Part shown: positions 37,596 to 45,756 of the stretch, piece by piece
How the letters are laid out: the number at the start of each line of letters is the position of its first letter
Numbering within the stretch: position 1 is the first letter of the stretch
DNA from: a bacterium
Lineage (GTDB): Bacteria; Orphanbacterota; Orphanbacteria; Orphanbacterales; Orphanbacteraceae
Direction of reading: 5' to 3'
DNA length: 64,000 nucleotides
NCBI GenBank assembly: GCA_025782575.1
Contig: JALGYY010000008.1
Span: forward strand, 44,373 to 108,372
Notes under the pieces: model-generated
What the model was told of the DNA's origin: nothing
Database searches by the model: none
The model's input: only the letters and a program-made list of their open reading frames with translations
Translations under genes and position numbers: made by a program

Positions 37596-38125
37596 TTCAG
37601 TTTCTCCTCACTTGGAAGGGGCCAGTTTTCCGATCGGGTCGATTTCGGAGCGAACGCCTCCATGATCCCGAACAGCCTGTAAAGCATGCGCGTGCCGATC
37701 GGCGGCTTTCCCGTTTCCACAATGGCCTTCAGGTTCCTGACAATCATGCCGGCTCCCCCCTTCAGCTGTTTGGCGGTGCTTGTTCCGGGCATGACGTCGT
37801 GCACGGTCAATGTGAACTCCACACCTCCGCCGACCTCTTCGAGTTCGTAGGTGACGATGCAGGGAGGATCGTCAAACCGAGTGAACCGGAGAGTGTGCGA
37901 GTAACGGCGGGGAGGATCGAATTCGAGGACTTCCCCCACGACTCCCGTCCATTTGCCGTTCGGTGTTCGCATCCGGATCTGCCCGCCCGGTTCATAGCCG
38001 TCCGTGTGGCACCGCATATTGAAGAAGGAACCTTGCGGCTCATCCAGCTTGGTGATCTCCCGCCACACGTCTTCAATCGATCCATTGATGTGGATTCGGG
38101 CGACGATCTTTTCTCTTCCGGCCAT
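37592..38125 (-). CDS. SRPBCC/AHSA1-like lipid- or ligand-binding protein
   Basis: 177 aa. START-like fold: IHINGSIEDVWREITKLDE at the N-terminus, MRTPNGKWTGVVGEVLEFDPPRRY in the strands and a C-terminal long helix (KGGAGMIVRNLKAIVETG). SRPBCC proteins of this type are often encoded beside a small ArsR regulator, as here (15 nt gap). The bound ligand is unknown. Confidence 0.85.
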   Translation of the reverse strand: MAGREKIVARIHINGSIEDVWREITKLDEPQGSFFNMRCHTDGYEPGGQIRMRTPNGKWTGVVGEVLEFDPPRRYSHTLRFTRFDDPPCIVTYELEEVGGGVEFTLTVHDVMPGTSTAKQLKGGAGMIVRNLKAIVETGKPPIGTRMLYRLFGIMEAFAPKSTRSENWPLPSEEKLK

Positions 38126-38140
38126 GTCTGCTCCTTCGTC

Positions 38141-38470
38141 TTATTCGCTCTCCGGTATTTCGATTTTGTATTTGATCGCCGTCAAACCCCTGGCCCAGTA
38201 AGAGCTGTAATCGGTAGTCCAGCGATCGTAGATCATCTGAATGGGAACAGGATTGAAGTAGAGGCGCCTCGACCGTCCCTCCTTCTTCGATGTGATGAGG
38301 CCGGCCTCTTCCAACACACCCAGATGCTTCATGACCGCCACTCGACTCATCTCGAAAAACGACGCGACCTCGCCCACGCGGCACCCCGGTTGCTCCTTGA
38401 CGATGTCCATCATGCGACGTCTGGCGTTGCTGGCAAGGGCTCGAAATATGGTATCCGTATTGCTTCTCAT
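38141..38470 (-). CDS. ArsR-family transcriptional regulator
   Basis: 109 aa. Winged helix: FRALASNARRRMMDIV, GCRVGEVASFFEMSRVAVMKHLGVLEEAGLI and KEGRSRRLYFNPVP. No metal-binding cysteine pair (CxC) is present, so it belongs to the ligand- or redox-independent subgroup that travels with SRPBCC proteins. It heads a three-gene operon and has a palindromic operator 5 nt upstream of its ATG, which supports autorepression. Confidence 0.9.
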   Translation of the reverse strand: MRSNTDTIFRALASNARRRMMDIVKEQPGCRVGEVASFFEMSRVAVMKHLGVLEEAGLITSKKEGRSRRLYFNPVPIQMIYDRWTTDYSSYWARGLTAIKYKIEIPESE

Positions 38471-38475
38471 GATTA

Positions 38476-38491
38476 GTAACTAAATAGTTAC
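38476..38491 (-). promoter_or_regulatory. Palindromic operator of the ArsR-SRPBCC operon
   Basis: The 16-bp sequence GTAACTA-TT-TAGTTAC (minus strand) has perfect 7-bp arms and lies 5 nt before the arsR ATG. It sits inside a TTGAAA-17-TACTAA promoter, so binding would block RNA polymerase. TAAC/GTTA half-sites are typical for this ArsR subgroup. Confidence 0.65.
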
Positions 38492-38610
38492 ATATTTTCA
38501 ACTGCCCGTCAACCAGGCGGATTCGACCCCTTCGACGGAAGGGGGGTTTCTGTTACCATGAGCCGGCGAAACAGCCCGAACGCAACCACTGAACCGGGGA
38601 GAAGGAAAAG

Positions 38611-39888
38611 TTGTCGCGCACTTTGGCGTTGGTACTCGCCGGCGGGCGGGTGGATGAGCTGAGCGTATTGACCCTTCATCGGCCGAAGGCGGCTGTCTTC
38701 TTCGGCGGCCTCTATCGAGTCATCGATTTCCCTTTGAGCAACCTGATGAACTCCGGCATCGAGCGCGTCGGAATTCTCTGCCAGTATCGTTCGTCCTCCC
38801 TCATCGATCACGTCGGGATAGGCGCTTCCTGGGATTTTGTCGGCCGCGACCGGGGCGTCACACTTTTGCCTCCCCAAAAAGCAACGGATGATTCCGACTG
38901 GTACAAAGGGACTACCGATGCCGTATACCAGAATCTTGAATTCCTGCAGGAACACCCCCACGACAATCTGATGATCCTCTCCGGCGACCATGTCTACTGC
39001 ATGGATTACGGGCCGATGATTCGTTACCACGAAGAGAAGAACGCCGACCTCACAGTCGGGCTTGTTGAAGTGCCGCGCGAGGGTGCCCACCGGTTCGGCC
39101 TGGCCCAGATCGACGACGAAGACGGCCATATAGGGGGGCGGATCATCGACTACGTCGAAAAGCCCGAACGACCGATCTACAATTGGGCATCGATGACAGT
39201 CTATCTCTTTCGACCGGAAGTACTGATCGACCTCATCAAGGATCAGGCTGCGAGAGGATCGTCCTGGGAATTCGGTCGTGACCTGCTCCCCCGTATGGTC
39301 GAAAGCCACCGGGTGTACGGCTATCGTCACCGGGGCTACTGGGCTTACAGCAGGACAATCGACGAGTACTGGCGATCAAACATGGACTTCCTCGACAACG
39401 GGGCCGCGCTCGGCTTCAACGACTGGCAGATACGGACGAACCTGGACGATAAGAACCTGCGCGACCGCCCGCCGGCCTATATCGGCGAGGGAGCGAGCGT
39501 GAAAGGATCTCGGATTACGTTCGGTTGCCGGATCGAAGGAAGCGTGGAACGGAGCATTCTCTTCCCGGGGGTAACCGTTGAAAAGGGAGCATCCGTGCGG
39601 GACTCGATCCTGTTCCCGGATGTCAGTGTGGGTGCGAATTCTCAGCTCAATATGGTGATTGCCGATGAAAAGGTGCGGGTCGGCCCGGCTGCTCGAATCG
39701 GCTACAGTAACGACCTGACTCCGAACAGGGCGTTCCCCGACCTCCTCTCCACAGGGATCACGCTGATCGGAAAAGAATCGCACCTGCCTGACAAAATCGA
39801 AATCGGACGAAACTGCATTGTCCCTCCGTTCCTGGAACCGGATCATTTTTCAGAGTCCTCCTATCCGTCGGGGGTACTCCTGACATGA
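38611..39888 (+). CDS. glgC: ADP-glucose pyrophosphorylase paralogue with degenerate nucleotide loop (GlgD-like role?)
   Basis: 425 aa from TTG 38611 (GGGGAGAAGG upstream). It has the GlgC fold: YRVIDFPLSNLMNSGI, DWYKGTTDAVYQN, SGDHVYCMDY, YVEKPERP, and a C-terminal left-handed beta-helix (residues ~300-400). The N-terminal loop that binds ATP normally reads GGxGTRL; here it is LAGGRVDELSVL, so the invariant Gly and Arg are lost, although RPK and GDH are kept. This suggests a regulatory or altered-specificity subunit. It overlaps the next glgC by 4 nt (ATGA), fitting a heteromeric enzyme like the Firmicute GlgC/GlgD pair (inference). Confidence 0.85.
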   Translation: MSRTLALVLAGGRVDELSVLTLHRPKAAVFFGGLYRVIDFPLSNLMNSGIERVGILCQYRSSSLIDHVGIGASWDFVGRDRGVTLLPPQKATDDSDWYKGTTDAVYQNLEFLQEHPHDNLMILSGDHVYCMDYGPMIRYHEEKNADLTVGLVEVPREGAHRFGLAQIDDEDGHIGGRIIDYVEKPERPIYNWASMTVYLFRPEVLIDLIKDQAARGSSWEFGRDLLPRMVESHRVYGYRHRGYWAYSRTIDEYWRSNMDFLDNGAALGFNDWQIRTNLDDKNLRDRPPAYIGEGASVKGSRITFGCRIEGSVERSILFPGVTVEKGASVRDSILFPDVSVGANSQLNMVIADEKVRVGPAARIGYSNDLTPNRAFPDLLSTGITLIGKESHLPDKIEIGRNCIVPPFLEPDHFSESSYPSGVLLT

Positions 39889-41138
39889 GACGCACACTGG
39901 TGATGCTTCTCGCGGGTGGAGGGGGCACACGGCTGAACGTGCTCGCCAAGGCGAGGGCGAAACCGGCTGTACCGTTTGCCGGCATGTACAGGATTATCGA
40001 TTTTGCGATGAGCAACGTGATGAACTCCGATGTCAATCGTGTGGCCGTTCTTACGCAGTACAAGCCCCTGTCTTTGAACGACCATATCGGCCAGGGGGAA
40101 GCTTGGGATCTCTCGGGCCGTATGCGAGGCGCCAAGATCCTTCCCCCTCGAACCGGAGAAGCGGCGTCAGACTGGTACAAGGGGACGGCCGACGCCATTC
40201 GACAGAACTTCGACCTCATTGATCAAATCAATCCCGAACGAATCCTGATCCTCTCGGGCGACCATATTTACTTCATGAACTACAACAGACTCGTCAACTT
40301 CCACACGGAATCCGACGCCGATGTCACGATCGCCATGATGCGTGTGCCATGGGAAGATACGAATCATTTCGGCATCGCTTCGGTAGACGATCGGAATCGG
40401 ATCACCGCCTGGGAAGAAAAACCGGTGGAGGCGAAGAGCAATCTCGCTTCCCTCGGCATCTACGTCTTTAACACGGCGTACCTGAAACGCATGCTGCGCG
40501 AAACCGGAGAGAATGATTTCGGACACGGAATCATTCCGGCGGCGCTTCGCGAAAAGAGCGTCTTCGCCTATCCGTACGTAGGCTACTGGAAAGACGTGGG
40601 TACCTTGCAGGCCTACTGGGACGCGAGCATGGATCTTATCCGGCCGGATTCAGGAGTCGATCTCGCCCGGTGGCGCGTCCGAACCAATCTGGAAATGGAC
40701 TCCCGTGTCGGCGACCGGCCGCCTACCCTGATCACCCATGATGCCGAAGTGAAAAACTCCATCGTCAGCCCCGGATGCCACATCGAGGGGAGTGTGGTTC
40801 GCTCAATACTCTCCCCCGGAGTCCGGGTGGCCCGCGGGGCGCGAGTGGTCGATTCCATTGTCATGCATGACTGTGCAATCGAGCAGGACGTCCTTGTCGA
40901 TCGTGCGATCCTCGACAAAGAGGTGACAGTCGGTCGCGCCACGATTATCGGTCACGGCGAAGAGGGGATACCCAACGCGGAAACCCCGGATCATCTCCAT
41001 ACGGGGCTCACATTGATCGGTAAGAAAGCAACGATCCCCGCGGGCGTCAAACTGGGGCGAAATTCGATCGTCGATGCGTGGGTGCGGGCGGATGCATTTC
41101 CGAAAGGGGAGATCCCGGCGGGGAGCACGATCCGCTGA
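39885..41138 (+). CDS. glgC: Glucose-1-phosphate adenylyltransferase, catalytic paralogue
   Basis: 417 aa. It has an intact loop LAGGGGTRLNVLAKARAKP, then YRIIDFAMSNVMNSD, LTQYKPLSLNDHI, DWYKGTADAIRQN, SGDHIYFMNY, a sugar-binding WEEKP and YWKDVGTLQAYW, and the C-terminal beta-helix. It makes ADP-glucose for glycogen or trehalose synthesis. The usual MDY after GDHIY is MNY here, a small deviation. It is co-translated with the preceding paralogue. No glgA or glgB is adjacent. A terminator follows at 41163. Confidence 0.93.
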   Translation: MRRTLVMLLAGGGGTRLNVLAKARAKPAVPFAGMYRIIDFAMSNVMNSDVNRVAVLTQYKPLSLNDHIGQGEAWDLSGRMRGAKILPPRTGEAASDWYKGTADAIRQNFDLIDQINPERILILSGDHIYFMNYNRLVNFHTESDADVTIAMMRVPWEDTNHFGIASVDDRNRITAWEEKPVEAKSNLASLGIYVFNTAYLKRMLRETGENDFGHGIIPAALREKSVFAYPYVGYWKDVGTLQAYWDASMDLIRPDSGVDLARWRVRTNLEMDSRVGDRPPTLITHDAEVKNSIVSPGCHIEGSVVRSILSPGVRVARGARVVDSIVMHDCAIEQDVLVDRAILDKEVTVGRATIIGHGEEGIPNAETPDHLHTGLTLIGKKATIPAGVKLGRNSIVDAWVRADAFPKGEIPAGSTIR

Positions 41139-41162
41139 TCGGCTATGAACCGGTTCCAAAAC

Positions 41163-41204
41163 GGCGGGCCCCCATTCGGGAGACCCGCCCTCTTGTTTCT
41201 TCTT
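41163..41204 (+). terminator. Terminator between glgC and the ferredoxin gene
   Basis: Stem GGCGGG / CCCGCC with an inner paired GC region, followed by a T-rich tract (CTCTTGTTTCTTCTT). It lies between convergent genes. Confidence 0.65.
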
Positions 41205-41218
41205 ACAATTCTGCGGTC

Positions 41219-41527
41219 CTACGCAAATCCCAGATTGGACTTCCTGTCCTCAGCGCCCGGTAACGGGTCGCCCTTTTCGGCCACTACCGGCAGGTCAGGA
41301 CATTTGTCAGCGTTGATCTGGAGCCACTTCTCCTGATCGCCCGGAAGGTCTTCTTCCGCGAAGATCGCCTCCACCGGACACTCAGGCACGCACGCTCCGC
41401 AATCGATGCACTCATCCGGATCGATGTAGAGCATCTGGTCGTCGCCGTGAAAGCAATCGACAGGGCAAACTGTTACACAATCCGTGAACCGGCAGCCCTG
41501 ACAGTTTTCGACTACGATGTAAGTCAT
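41219..41527 (-). CDS. fdxA: FdxA-type 7Fe/8Fe ferredoxin
   Basis: 102 aa. Two cluster motifs: ENCQGCRFTDCVTVCPVDC (the FdxA [3Fe-4S]-type pattern with an extra Cys) and CIDCGACVPECP ([4Fe-4S]). The MTYIVVENC start and the C-terminal PGAEDRKSNL extension match FdxA. It carries low-potential electrons in the cytoplasm; the partners are unknown. A single gene. Confidence 0.93.
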   Translation of the reverse strand: MTYIVVENCQGCRFTDCVTVCPVDCFHGDDQMLYIDPDECIDCGACVPECPVEAIFAEEDLPGDQEKWLQINADKCPDLPVVAEKGDPLPGAEDRKSNLGFA

Positions 41528-41640
41528 CTCACTCTCCTGGAGTCATGGGATAGCCATTCAGCCTGGCATACACATCCATATCGTATCCGGGGAAATTCCT
41601 TCGCGCAAGTCCATCCGGCGTTTTTTTGATGATTTCCGGG

Positions 41641-42072
41641 TTAAAGTGCCCGGCGCATGGAGTAGGTCGCTCCGCCGAAGAGGAGTAGCCCGGCCAGAAG
41701 GAAAACAAGTATCCCGCTGAGGGGGGGGGAACTGAACCGGGTGGCGACGTTCCGGGAAGCAATGACGGCTCCCTCGCTGCCGAGCACCTGAAGAGATGTA
41801 ATTCCTGGAATCCGCGGTATCCAGCTGATGGTCCAGTCCTCGCCGAACCGTCCCACCAGCTCTTCTTCCGCAGTCTCACTGTTCGGCCGGTAGGTCACGC
41901 TCAGATCATAGACCCTGCCTGCTTCGGCGCCGACCAAAGTGACCTTCTGAGCCTCTCCATGAAGGGGAAATTCCTCGACCAGTTCAATCGTAACGGCACC
42001 CTCCGCGAATGCGCCCGGAAGCATGGTAAGCGCGGAGGCTGCCAGCCCTATGAAAAACAGCTTACTCCGCAT
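41641..42072 (-). CDS. Exported small protein with C-terminal membrane anchor, coupled to a sodium transporter
   Basis: 143 aa. Signal peptide cleaved near GAFAEG, a ~90-residue Ig-like beta domain (VTLVGAEAGRVYDLSVTYRP), then one C-terminal transmembrane helix (LSGILVFLLAGLLLFGGA) and a basic tail, so a type I membrane protein. The ATG overlaps the TGA of the NSS transporter gene (TGATG), so the two are translationally coupled and may form a complex. I do not recognise the family. Confidence 0.72.
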   Translation of the reverse strand: MRSKLFFIGLAASALTMLPGAFAEGAVTIELVEEFPLHGEAQKVTLVGAEAGRVYDLSVTYRPNSETAEEELVGRFGEDWTISWIPRIPGITSLQVLGSEGAVIASRNVATRFSSPPLSGILVFLLAGLLLFGGATYSMRRAL

Positions 42073-43634
42073 CAGTTGCCCGCTCCGCCGTCGACGAGCG
42101 CCGAGGCTTTTTTCTTCCTCTTTTGCGCGGCGATCCCGGTCAGAATCAGCGCTCCGCCGACAGTGAAAATGATCCAGCTGACGAGCACCAGGATGTGCAT
42201 ATTGCTCTGTTCACCCATGACGAAATCGTGGCCATACACTCCTCCGTCACTCGCTTCCGTGTTGATGGCGTACCCGAGAATCACCAGGATCACGATCGGA
42301 ATGACATACTTGATCATGATGTCAAAACTGATGTTCAACTGATATCGGGAGGTCTTGTTGATCGACTTTCGCAGTTTGTCCGCCCCGAGAACCCACCCCA
42401 CAAAAACGCATTCCAGAAATCCGCAGATCAGAAGGCCGTAGGAGAATGCCCAGTGGTCGAACAGATCGAGCAGGGTGAGGCCGAGTGTGCCGTCATTCGC
42501 AAGTGTGGGGTCGATCACTTTGGGGAGCGCAAAGATAACCGAGCCGATCGCGCCGAGAATACAGACAATGATGACAACGGGCCGCCGCCGTAGTCCGAAT
42601 CTGTCGATCACGCCCGAACCGAGCGCCTCGACAAGAGAGACGGACGAAGTGAGTCCCGCGGTAAGCAAGAGCGTATAGAACAGGATGCCGAAGAGCTTGA
42701 CGCCCACGGGAAATGCACCGAGCCCCTCGGGAATGACGAAAAATGTCATGCTGAGGGTCGAAGCGTTCGGGACGATGGCGAAACAGAAGAGGAGAGCGAA
42801 TATGGCGATCCCGGCGATGAATTCGAACGAACAGTTGAGAAACGAGATGGTGAAGGCGTTCGAAGTCTGGTCCGAATCCTTCGGGAGATAGGAGGCGTAG
42901 GTCGCCATGATTCCAAAACCGAGGGAGAGCGTGAAGAAAATCTGAGAGAACGCCCCCTGCCAGACCTGGGGATTCTTCATCACCTCAAAATCGGGCGTAA
43001 AGAGCAGATAGAGGCCGTTCGACCCGTTCTCGAGTGTGAGACCCCGCACGATGAGCACGATCATGAAGAGCCACATGAGCGGCACGAAAACTTTTACCAC
43101 CCGTTCGATCGACTTCGTTCCCCACCAGACGACGATCCCGTTCAGTAACCAGACGATCAGGACGTAAAACACGGTGTCGTATCGGGAAATCATATTGAAG
43201 AAGTAGGACATCGAGTTGGAAAGTGTGCCCGCTTCGAGGCCGAATGCCGGGACAGCGCTCGCCTGCCAGAGAGACCCGAAGGCGCCGATCAACGTGCCGA
43301 GTACCCAGGCGAGAATCGTAATGTAATACATCGTGATGACCGCGGCGTTCAGGAGGCCGAACCAGCCGACCCACTCCCCTTTGACCCCGGCCGCCATGTA
43401 CATCGCCTCGGGGAAGGCGCGCCGGTAGTGATGTCCTACGCCCAGTTCGAGCATCATCACGGGGATGCCGAGCACGAACAGCGCGATCAGATAGGGGATG
43501 TAGAAAGCGCCGGCGCCGAATCGATAGGCGTTGGCACTGAAAAAGACGATATTACCGAGGCCGATAGCGGAGCCGGAAGCGGCGAGAATGAAGCCGAGCT
43601 TGGACTTCCATACTCCTCGCGGCTCCTGCCCCAT
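42072..43634 (-). CDS. Sodium-dependent transporter, NSS (SNF) family
   Basis: About 520 aa from ATG 43634 with GGGAGGAAC upstream; a much longer frame to 44027 runs through a promoter and a repeat and is rejected. The NSS signature is clear: WKSKLGFILAASGSAIGLGN, followed by GVGHHYRRAFPEAM and the SLGFGIMATYASYL segment of TM6, with 11-12 membrane segments. It imports an amino acid or related amine with Na+. TM1 reads FFSANAYRFGAG, not the more common WRFPYL, hinting at an unusual substrate. Followed by a coupled anchor protein. Confidence 0.9.
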   Translation of the reverse strand: MGQEPRGVWKSKLGFILAASGSAIGLGNIVFFSANAYRFGAGAFYIPYLIALFVLGIPVMMLELGVGHHYRRAFPEAMYMAAGVKGEWVGWFGLLNAAVITMYYITILAWVLGTLIGAFGSLWQASAVPAFGLEAGTLSNSMSYFFNMISRYDTVFYVLIVWLLNGIVVWWGTKSIERVVKVFVPLMWLFMIVLIVRGLTLENGSNGLYLLFTPDFEVMKNPQVWQGAFSQIFFTLSLGFGIMATYASYLPKDSDQTSNAFTISFLNCSFEFIAGIAIFALLFCFAIVPNASTLSMTFFVIPEGLGAFPVGVKLFGILFYTLLLTAGLTSSVSLVEALGSGVIDRFGLRRRPVVIIVCILGAIGSVIFALPKVIDPTLANDGTLGLTLLDLFDHWAFSYGLLICGFLECVFVGWVLGADKLRKSINKTSRYQLNISFDIMIKYVIPIVILVILGYAINTEASDGGVYGHDFVMGEQSNMHILVLVSWIIFTVGGALILTGIAAQKRKKKASALVDGGAGN

Positions 43635-43794
43635 CGTTCCTCCCTGACTATTCGCTGAATTCCGATCTGTGCAGACTAGGTGAACGGCAGCCGGGCTGTC
43701 AACGGTCTCAGGTCCGGAGTTTTCGCCACTTTTCAGAAGCCCGGCGACGACATCCAGCGGACCACGGGCACATCTTTGAGCTTTGATATTCGCT

Positions 43795-43861
43795 ATTCTG
43801 GGGACACAATACGTAACTCCGCCAAGCGAAGCGGCGATATTACGTATTGTGTCCCCAGAAT
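43795..43861. repeat. Palindromic element copy 2 (TTCTGGGGACACAA family)
   Basis: Perfect 22-bp arms at 43795-43816 and 43840-43861 (ATTCTGGGGACACAA then TACGTAA) around a 23-nt loop. It lies between the two divergent sodium transporter promoters. Confidence 0.87.
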
Positions 43862-43994
43862 TCCGTCGGCTTGATCTCTCTCGATCCCTTTCCCGGATTA
43901 TGTAAACCTGACTCTCATTTTGAGAGAGAATTCCAGAACCAATGGAATCTACAACGGGACTTGGGGTAACCATCTTTGAGCTGGCCGCGCATTG

Positions 43995-44023
43995 TTGACA
44001 GGCCCGTTTCACCTCTCTACGAT
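43995..44023 (+). promoter_or_regulatory. Strong sigma-70 promoter for the SSS transporter operon
   Basis: TTGACA (43995-44000), 17 nt, TACGAT (44018-44023). The start of transcription would be near 44030, so the TTG at 44062 with GGAGGT upstream is the likely first start codon, not the ATG at 44032. Confidence 0.65.
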
Positions 44024-44061
44024 TCATTTGAATGTCCCACGCCCCTCATCCCGGAGGTCTC

Positions 44062-44157
44062 TTGCCGCTCAGCACCATTCTCATTGTGGCCGGCTCCTGG
44101 GTTATCTTGCTGGCCCTTCTGATCGCCACCCGAAAACGTGGCGGAGACGAAGAGTGA
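44062..44157 (+). CDS. 31-residue single-span membrane protein coupled to the SSS symporter
   Basis: TTG at 44062 with GGAGGT 4 nt upstream, stop TGA at 44155-44157 overlapping the symporter GTG start (GTGA). The product has one hydrophobic helix (STILIVAGSWVILLALLIA) followed by a basic then acidic tail (TRKRGGDEE). An in-frame ATG at 44032 would make 41 residues but sits almost at the predicted transcription start. Small single-helix subunits are known for some NSS and SSS transporters; this looks like one (inference). It is too short for most gene callers. Confidence 0.7.
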   Translation: MPLSTILIVAGSWVILLALLIATRKRGGDEE

Positions 44158-45617
44158 GCGAAGCGGGCAATCACTCCCTCCTGTTCGGTCTCCTGTTTTA
44201 TCTGGCAGTCGTTCTGGCACTCGGGATAGCCGCGAGCCGCCTCATGAAGAGGCTCGATGACTTTCTGCTGGCCGGAAGGCGCCTTGGCGCGATCGCGACC
44301 GCGATCTCGGAACGGGCATCCGGCGAGAGCGCCTGGTTCCTGCTCGGACTTCCCGGCGCGGCATACGCGGTCGGGTTCACAGAGTACTGGACCGTTATCG
44401 GAAGCGCGGCCGGGATCTTCGCTTCCTGGCTGTTCATCGCCATTCCCCTCCGCAAGCTGACGGGCCGGCTCGGCGCCCTTACGATTCCCGACTACTTCGA
44501 AGCCCGATTCGGTGACACCGGCCGCCTGTTGCGAAGCGTTTCGATGGTGATCATCCTTTTCTTCTACACAGCGTACGTGGCGGCTCAGTTTGTCGGAGGA
44601 AGCAAAATCCTGGCGGCCACTTTCGATCTCGAAGTCAAATACGGGCTTATTCTGGGAGCCGTTATCGTCACTTTTTATACGCTGATGGGTGGCCTGCTCG
44701 CCGTCGTATGGACCGATGTCATCCAGGGTTTTCTGATGGCGGCCGTAGCGGTCATCCTGCCTGTGGTGGGCATTTACTATCTGGGCGGGCCGAGCGCCTT
44801 CATCGATTCGGTAGCGGCAAAGGGCCCGGAACTTCTCACGATGACGGGAGGAAGAGTAGGTGCGTCGTTTCTATTCGGTGTGATGATCGGATCTCTGTCG
44901 TGGGGGTTCGGCTATCTTGGCCAGCCCCACCTTCTTACCCGGTATATGGCTGCCCGCGGCCCCAAGGAGCTGAGGACCGGGCGGATGATCGCCATATCGT
45001 GGGTCATGATCGCCTACTGGTCCGCGCCGCTGATCGGAATGGTGGGCATCGGTATTCTCGGGCCCGACCTGGCCGACCCGGAAATGGTCATGCCGCTGGT
45101 GGCCAAAACCCTTCTGCCCGGATGGATCGCGGGAATTTTCATTGCGGGGGCTGTAGCCGCGATGATGTCGACCGCCGACTCGCAGCTTCTGGTCGCTACG
45201 TCCGCTGTAGTGGAAGACTTCTACGTCCGTCTTCTCGGAAACACGCGCTCCGCCCCCGAGCGCCTGATCTTTATCAGCAGGATCGCGACTGTCGCCATCG
45301 CGCTGATCGCCCTCTTTCTGGCGTTTTCCAGCCAGGAGCTGATTTATGACATGGTCTCCTATGCGTGGTCCGGACTGGGAGCGTCATTCGGGCCTCCACT
45401 TCTCCTCTCGCTCCGCTGGAAACGAATGACACTCTGGGGAGCGCTCGCCGGCATGATCTCCGGCACGGTTTCAAACGTCATCTGGAAGGCGGTTCCCGGA
45501 TTGAACGACATGATCGATCTCAAGTTCGCCACTTTTGTCATCTCGCTCATTTTCACTATTGCAGTCACACTGATCACCGCCCCACCGAAAAATAAAACAA
45601 TCGGTAGCGAAGCATAG
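44154..45617 (+). CDS. Sodium:solute symporter (SSS, PutP-like)
   Basis: About 487 aa from GTG 44154, overlapping the small upstream gene by 4 nt. It has 12-13 membrane segments and SSS markers: FLLAGRRLGAIATAISERASGESAWFLLG, DYFEARFG, YTAYVAAQFVGGSKIL, GGLLAVVWTDVIQG, GYLGQPHLLTRYMA, and the sodium-site AAMMSTADSQLLVATSA. The S-x-W of TM1 and the STADSQL motif closely match the PutP group, so proline or a similar amino acid is the best guess. The long frame back to 43992 is rejected since it lacks a start signal. Confidence 0.92.
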   Translation: MSEAGNHSLLFGLLFYLAVVLALGIAASRLMKRLDDFLLAGRRLGAIATAISERASGESAWFLLGLPGAAYAVGFTEYWTVIGSAAGIFASWLFIAIPLRKLTGRLGALTIPDYFEARFGDTGRLLRSVSMVIILFFYTAYVAAQFVGGSKILAATFDLEVKYGLILGAVIVTFYTLMGGLLAVVWTDVIQGFLMAAVAVILPVVGIYYLGGPSAFIDSVAAKGPELLTMTGGRVGASFLFGVMIGSLSWGFGYLGQPHLLTRYMAARGPKELRTGRMIAISWVMIAYWSAPLIGMVGIGILGPDLADPEMVMPLVAKTLLPGWIAGIFIAGAVAAMMSTADSQLLVATSAVVEDFYVRLLGNTRSAPERLIFISRIATVAIALIALFLAFSSQELIYDMVSYAWSGLGASFGPPLLLSLRWKRMTLWGALAGMISGTVSNVIWKAVPGLNDMIDLKFATFVISLIFTIAVTLITAPPKNKTIGSEA

Positions 45618-45621
45618 CGAC

Positions 45622-45743
45622 CCTCTCCCGGGCCACACGACCCTCCTCGAGAGAGACTTAAGCCGGCCGAGCAAGCAGGCGAGGGACGACGAGAGGAGTC
45701 CCGCAGCGTCTCTCGTGAGGAGGGTCGTGCCGCCCGGGAGAGG
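45622..45743. repeat. Large imperfect inverted repeat between convergent genes
   Basis: Two 36-nt arms (45622-45657 and 45708-45743) match at about 32 positions: CCTCTCCCGGGC, then CACGACCCTCCTC, then GAGAGAC pair with their complements. The 50-nt interior has a smaller hairpin (GGGAC / GTCCC). It may act as a bidirectional terminator or be a mobile remnant. Confidence 0.75.
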
Positions 45744-45756
45744 TGGGGCTTGGACG

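Larger units (their letters stand above)
43635..44061. other. Divergent regulatory region between the NSS and SSS transporters
   Basis: No gene is seen. A minus-strand promoter (TTGACA at 43697-43702, 18 nt, TAGTCT at 43673-43678) serves the NSS gene. A block similar to 17920-17978 adjoins it, then inverted repeat copy 2 at 43795-43861, then the plus-strand promoter at 43995-44023. Confidence 0.5.

Noticed and set aside
42072..44027. Long form of the NSS transporter starting at 44027
   Set aside because: It would run through the promoter and inverted repeat; ATG 43634 has a strong ribosome site and the family N-terminus.
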